A stretch of DNA of 8,633 bases from Bacteroidota bacterium. Lineage in GTDB: Bacteria > Bacteroidota > Bacteroidia > Flavobacteriales > Flavobacteriaceae. Both the position numbers and the translations under genes were made by a program. The notes below the pieces were generated by a model. It worked only from the letters and a program-made list of their open reading frames with translations, did not search any database and had not been told where the DNA came from. The number at the start of each line of letters is the position of its first letter. Position 1 is the stretch's first letter. The stretch lies in the NCBI GenBank assembly GCA_004356305.1, contig SMXJ01000125.1, positions 1 to 8,633 on the forward strand, in the 5' to 3' direction. Shown piece by piece: positions 7,332 through 8,633 of this stretch.

Positions 7332-7796
7332 ATGGGAATTAAAAGTTACATAGGGAAGCGGGCAAAACCTACCAAAGGTTCGACAGAAAACATAAAGGTT
7401 TCCGACTATATGAGCACGAACCTCATCACTTTTAGACCTGAACAATCGGTGATGGAGGTAATGAACACTTTAATTAAAAAGAAAATTTCAGGGGGACCGG
7501 TGGTGAATGATAAATACGAGCTTGTTGGAATTATTTCTGAAGGAGATTGCATGAAACAAGTGAGTAATAGCCGATATTATAATCAACCCATGGAAGACTT
7601 AAAGGTCGAAGATCATATGGTGACCGAAGTAGAAACCATAGATGGTGATATGAATGTATTTGATGTTGCCGATCTATTTCTAAATTCTCGCCTCAGGCGT
7701 TTTCCTATTCTTGAAGATGGAAAATTAGTGGGATTGATCAGCCAAAAAGACGTCTTAAAGGCCGCATTGCATTTAAAGGGGACTAGTTGGAAATAG
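7332..7796 (+). CDS. Two-CBS-domain protein
   Basis: The 154-residue cytoplasmic protein is almost entirely a CBS (Bateman) pair: CBS1 at about residues 22-77 (VSDYMSTNLITF ... ELVGIISEGD) and CBS2 at about 91-148 (VEDHMVTEVETI ... KLVGLISQKD). Both carry the G-hydrophobic-hydrophobic-S-x-x-D signature (Gly-Ile-Ile-Ser-Glu-Gly-Asp and Gly-Leu-Ile-Ser-Gln-Lys-Asp) that contacts the ribose and phosphates of adenine nucleotides. Such stand-alone pairs sense AMP, ATP or related ligands and usually regulate a partner protein; no partner is evident here. The frame is open back to an ATG at 7245, but the extra 29 residues look like translated leader, whereas MGIKSYIGKR at 7332 is the start seen in flavobacterial relatives as I remember them. 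It is transcribed divergently from the peptidase and ends in a stem-loop. Confidence 0.9.
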   Translation: MGIKSYIGKRAKPTKGSTENIKVSDYMSTNLITFRPEQSVMEVMNTLIKKKISGGPVVNDKYELVGIISEGDCMKQVSNSRYYNQPMEDLKVEDHMVTEVETIDGDMNVFDVADLFLNSRLRRFPILEDGKLVGLISQKDVLKAALHLKGTSWK

Positions 7797-7801
7797 ACTT
7801 G

Positions 7802-7836
7802 AAGGGAAACCCGTAAATCCTTGCGTTTTCCTTTTT
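7802..7836 (+). terminator. Probable intrinsic terminator of the CBS gene
   Basis: Six bases after the TAG stop, AAGGGAAAC (7802-7810) pairs with GTTTTCCTT (7825-7833), giving a 9-base-pair stem with one G-T wobble and a 14-base loop, followed by TTT (7834-7836). The T run is short and the stem AT-rich, so termination may be moderate. It lies in the 55-base gap between two convergent genes. Read on the other strand, the stem is followed by CAAG rather than a T run, so it fits rightward transcription best. Confidence 0.5.
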
Positions 7837-7851
7837 ATGAGGAGTATCCTT

Positions 7852-8205
7852 CTATTTAATATCTCGTTTTACCAACAAATAAAAATCGTTATCTAAGGCC
7901 AGGTATGCTTGGTCGTACACATAGAAATACATACTCCCCGCTTTGGTAGTGTAAGTACCCGTGCAGTACTCGAAGAGGAAACCGTGTTTGATCAGGGTGG
8001 TTTTGGTAACCTTGGTTTTGTCCTTGGTGTTAAGGGCTTCGAGGATACGATGGTTTTTACGCAACCGGTTGTTAGTAGTACGGATTTCATTTTTACTGTC
8101 CTTGTTAAGTGCATTATTATGTGCATTGCGACAGGCATCACTACAGAATTTCTTATCTGCACGACCTATTATTTTTTCTCCGCATTCAAGACAGGTTTTG
8201 TTCAT
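7852..8205 (-). CDS. Small zinc-ribbon protein (DUF2116-like)
   Basis: The 117-residue basic protein begins with a four-cysteine zinc-binding module, Cys5-x2-Cys8 and Cys21-x3-Cys25, in the context CLECGEKIIGRADKKFCSDA; this is the treble-clef/zinc-ribbon signature often labelled DUF2116. A Lys/Arg/Asn-rich linker (about 28-70, including NNRLRKNHRI) leads to a C-terminal beta-rich segment with many Tyr and Phe (GTYTTKAGSMYFYVYDQAYL) that is not a known domain to me. Nucleic-acid binding is plausible from the zinc module and charge but is inference only. I chose the ATG at 8205; a TTG two codons upstream (8211) is the only longer option and is less likely. The gene follows the barrel gene by 15 bases and converges on the CBS gene. 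No cysteine or other key residue is missing. Confidence 0.85.
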   Translation of the reverse strand: MNKTCLECGEKIIGRADKKFCSDACRNAHNNALNKDSKNEIRTTNNRLRKNHRILEALNTKDKTKVTKTTLIKHGFLFEYCTGTYTTKAGSMYFYVYDQAYLALDNDFYLLVKRDIK

Positions 8206-8208
8206 ACC

Positions 8209-8216
8209 CAAAGTTA
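8209..8216 (-). promoter_or_regulatory. Perfect TAnnTTTG box just before the zinc-ribbon start
   Basis: The minus strand reads TAACTTTG, an exact match to the Bacteroidota -7 consensus, ending only 3 bases before the ATG at 8205. If it is a real promoter, transcription would begin at or inside the start codon and the mRNA would be leaderless. No -33 element is evident, and chance occurrence in AT-rich DNA is quite possible, so the call is weak. Confidence 0.25.
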
Positions 8217-8220
8217 AATA

Positions 8221-8633
8221 TTATTTTTTTGAATTATCCTTTTCTGTAGTGATGGTAAATCGATAAATCGCCTCAAATTTTAGATAAAATCCTCCATTGA
8301 TCGTTGGGTTCAACTGTGTACGATCGTCACCAAAGCTAAAAGCTGAAAGGCCAAAATCAATTTCATCACCTTTTGTATAGACCTCAAAGTCATTACTGGA
8401 ATAGCCAAACTTAGCGCGTAATAGGACACTTTTGTCAAGTCCATTGAACTGCATATAACTCGCAAATTCAAGGGAGCTTAAATCCACATACTCATTTGCA
8501 TTTTCTTTCGTAATATTGAAACTACGTCCAATCCCAAAATAGTCTATCCCATAAGTGAATATGCCACAAGTGTAATTGATATCGGTAGCAATTGGTAAGG
8601 AAATGTCCATTTCAAATTTACCATTTGGACTCA
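8221..8633 (-). CDS. C-terminal part of a beta-strand-rich, probably outer-membrane barrel protein (runs off the right edge)
   Basis: The last 136 codons are in the window; the frame stays open to the right edge, so the Met at 8610 is internal, preceded in frame by SPNGKFE. The sequence alternates hydrophobic and polar residues in short strands separated by turns rich in Asn, Asp and Gly (for example TCGIFTYGIDYFGIGRSFNI, SVLLRAKFGYSSNDFEVY, GGFYLKFEAIYRFTI), as in transmembrane beta barrels. The GDDRTQLNP turn and the final strand ending in Tyr-Arg-Phe recall DUF6268-type outer-membrane proteins, but this is a loose resemblance. The final strand is followed by a short charged tail (TTEKDNSKK), which is unusual for a barrel that normally ends at an aromatic residue. 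No signal peptide can be seen because the N-terminus is missing. Function unknown. Confidence 0.6.
   Translation of the reverse strand, partial: SPNGKFEMDISLPIATDINYTCGIFTYGIDYFGIGRSFNITKENANEYVDLSSLEFASYMQFNGLDKSVLLRAKFGYSSNDFEVYTKGDEIDFGLSAFSFGDDRTQLNPTINGGFYLKFEAIYRFTITTEKDNSKK

Noticed and set aside
8206..8211. TTG start for the zinc-ribbon protein at 8211
   Set aside because: It adds only two residues, has no ribosome-binding site, and an ATG follows directly at 8205.
7909..8266. Two rightward frames of about 100 codons opposite the zinc-ribbon gene
   Set aside because: They are antisense to a gene with a clear four-cysteine motif and have no independent support.
1..8633. Defence island, mobile element or CRISPR array
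   Set aside because: No short direct-repeat array, transposase, integrase, restriction or toxin-antitoxin gene is seen, and base composition looks even across the window.

Overview
This window looks like an ordinary stretch of chromosome from a marine-type member of the Bacteroidota, most likely family Flavobacteriaceae. The base composition is moderately AT-rich. Shine-Dalgarno sites are mostly absent, and several genes have TAnnTTT(G/A)-like -7 boxes, which are typical of the Bacteroidota primary sigma factor. The protein set also fits: a HemJ-type CopD family protein, a large VPS10/Asp-box propeller protein, a DUF2116-like zinc-ribbon protein and a short two-CBS protein. The genus assignment is an inference; there is no rRNA or other marker gene here.

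Left arm (1-7149): five genes all read leftward. In order of transcription they are an M28 metallopeptidase with an ERMP1-like multi-pass membrane architecture (7149-4795), a YeeZ-like atypical SDR protein overlapping it by 8 bases (4802-3999), a secreted 1034-residue Asp-box/VPS10-type beta-propeller protein (3951-847), a HemJ/CopD-like five-helix membrane protein (784-245), and the first 49 codons of a membrane protein that looks like a sensor histidine kinase (148 to the window edge). The gaps are -8, 47, 62 and 96 bases, so read-through is possible, but -7-like boxes suggest more than one promoter. I see no convincing terminator between these genes.

Right arm (7150-8633): a 182-base divergent spacer carries outward-facing -7 boxes for the peptidase and for a rightward two-CBS-domain protein (7332-7796). 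A stem-loop with a short T run follows the CBS gene. Beyond it, reading leftward toward the CBS gene, are a small zinc-ribbon protein (8205-7852) and, 15 bases upstream of that, the C-terminal part of a beta-strand-rich, probably outer-membrane barrel protein that runs off the right edge.

The genes do not assemble into one recognisable pathway. The peptidase and the propeller protein both act outside the cytoplasm, and the peptidase/SDR pair is probably translationally coupled. The others look like independent housekeeping genes. I found no CRISPR array, insertion sequence, tRNA, rRNA, phage gene or toxin-antitoxin pair, and no strong sign of a new defence or mobile system. The points most worth a second look are the bacterial ERMP1-like peptidase and its coupling to an SDR, the large propeller protein with an unexplained helical C-terminus, and a consensus -7 box lying almost on the zinc-ribbon start codon.
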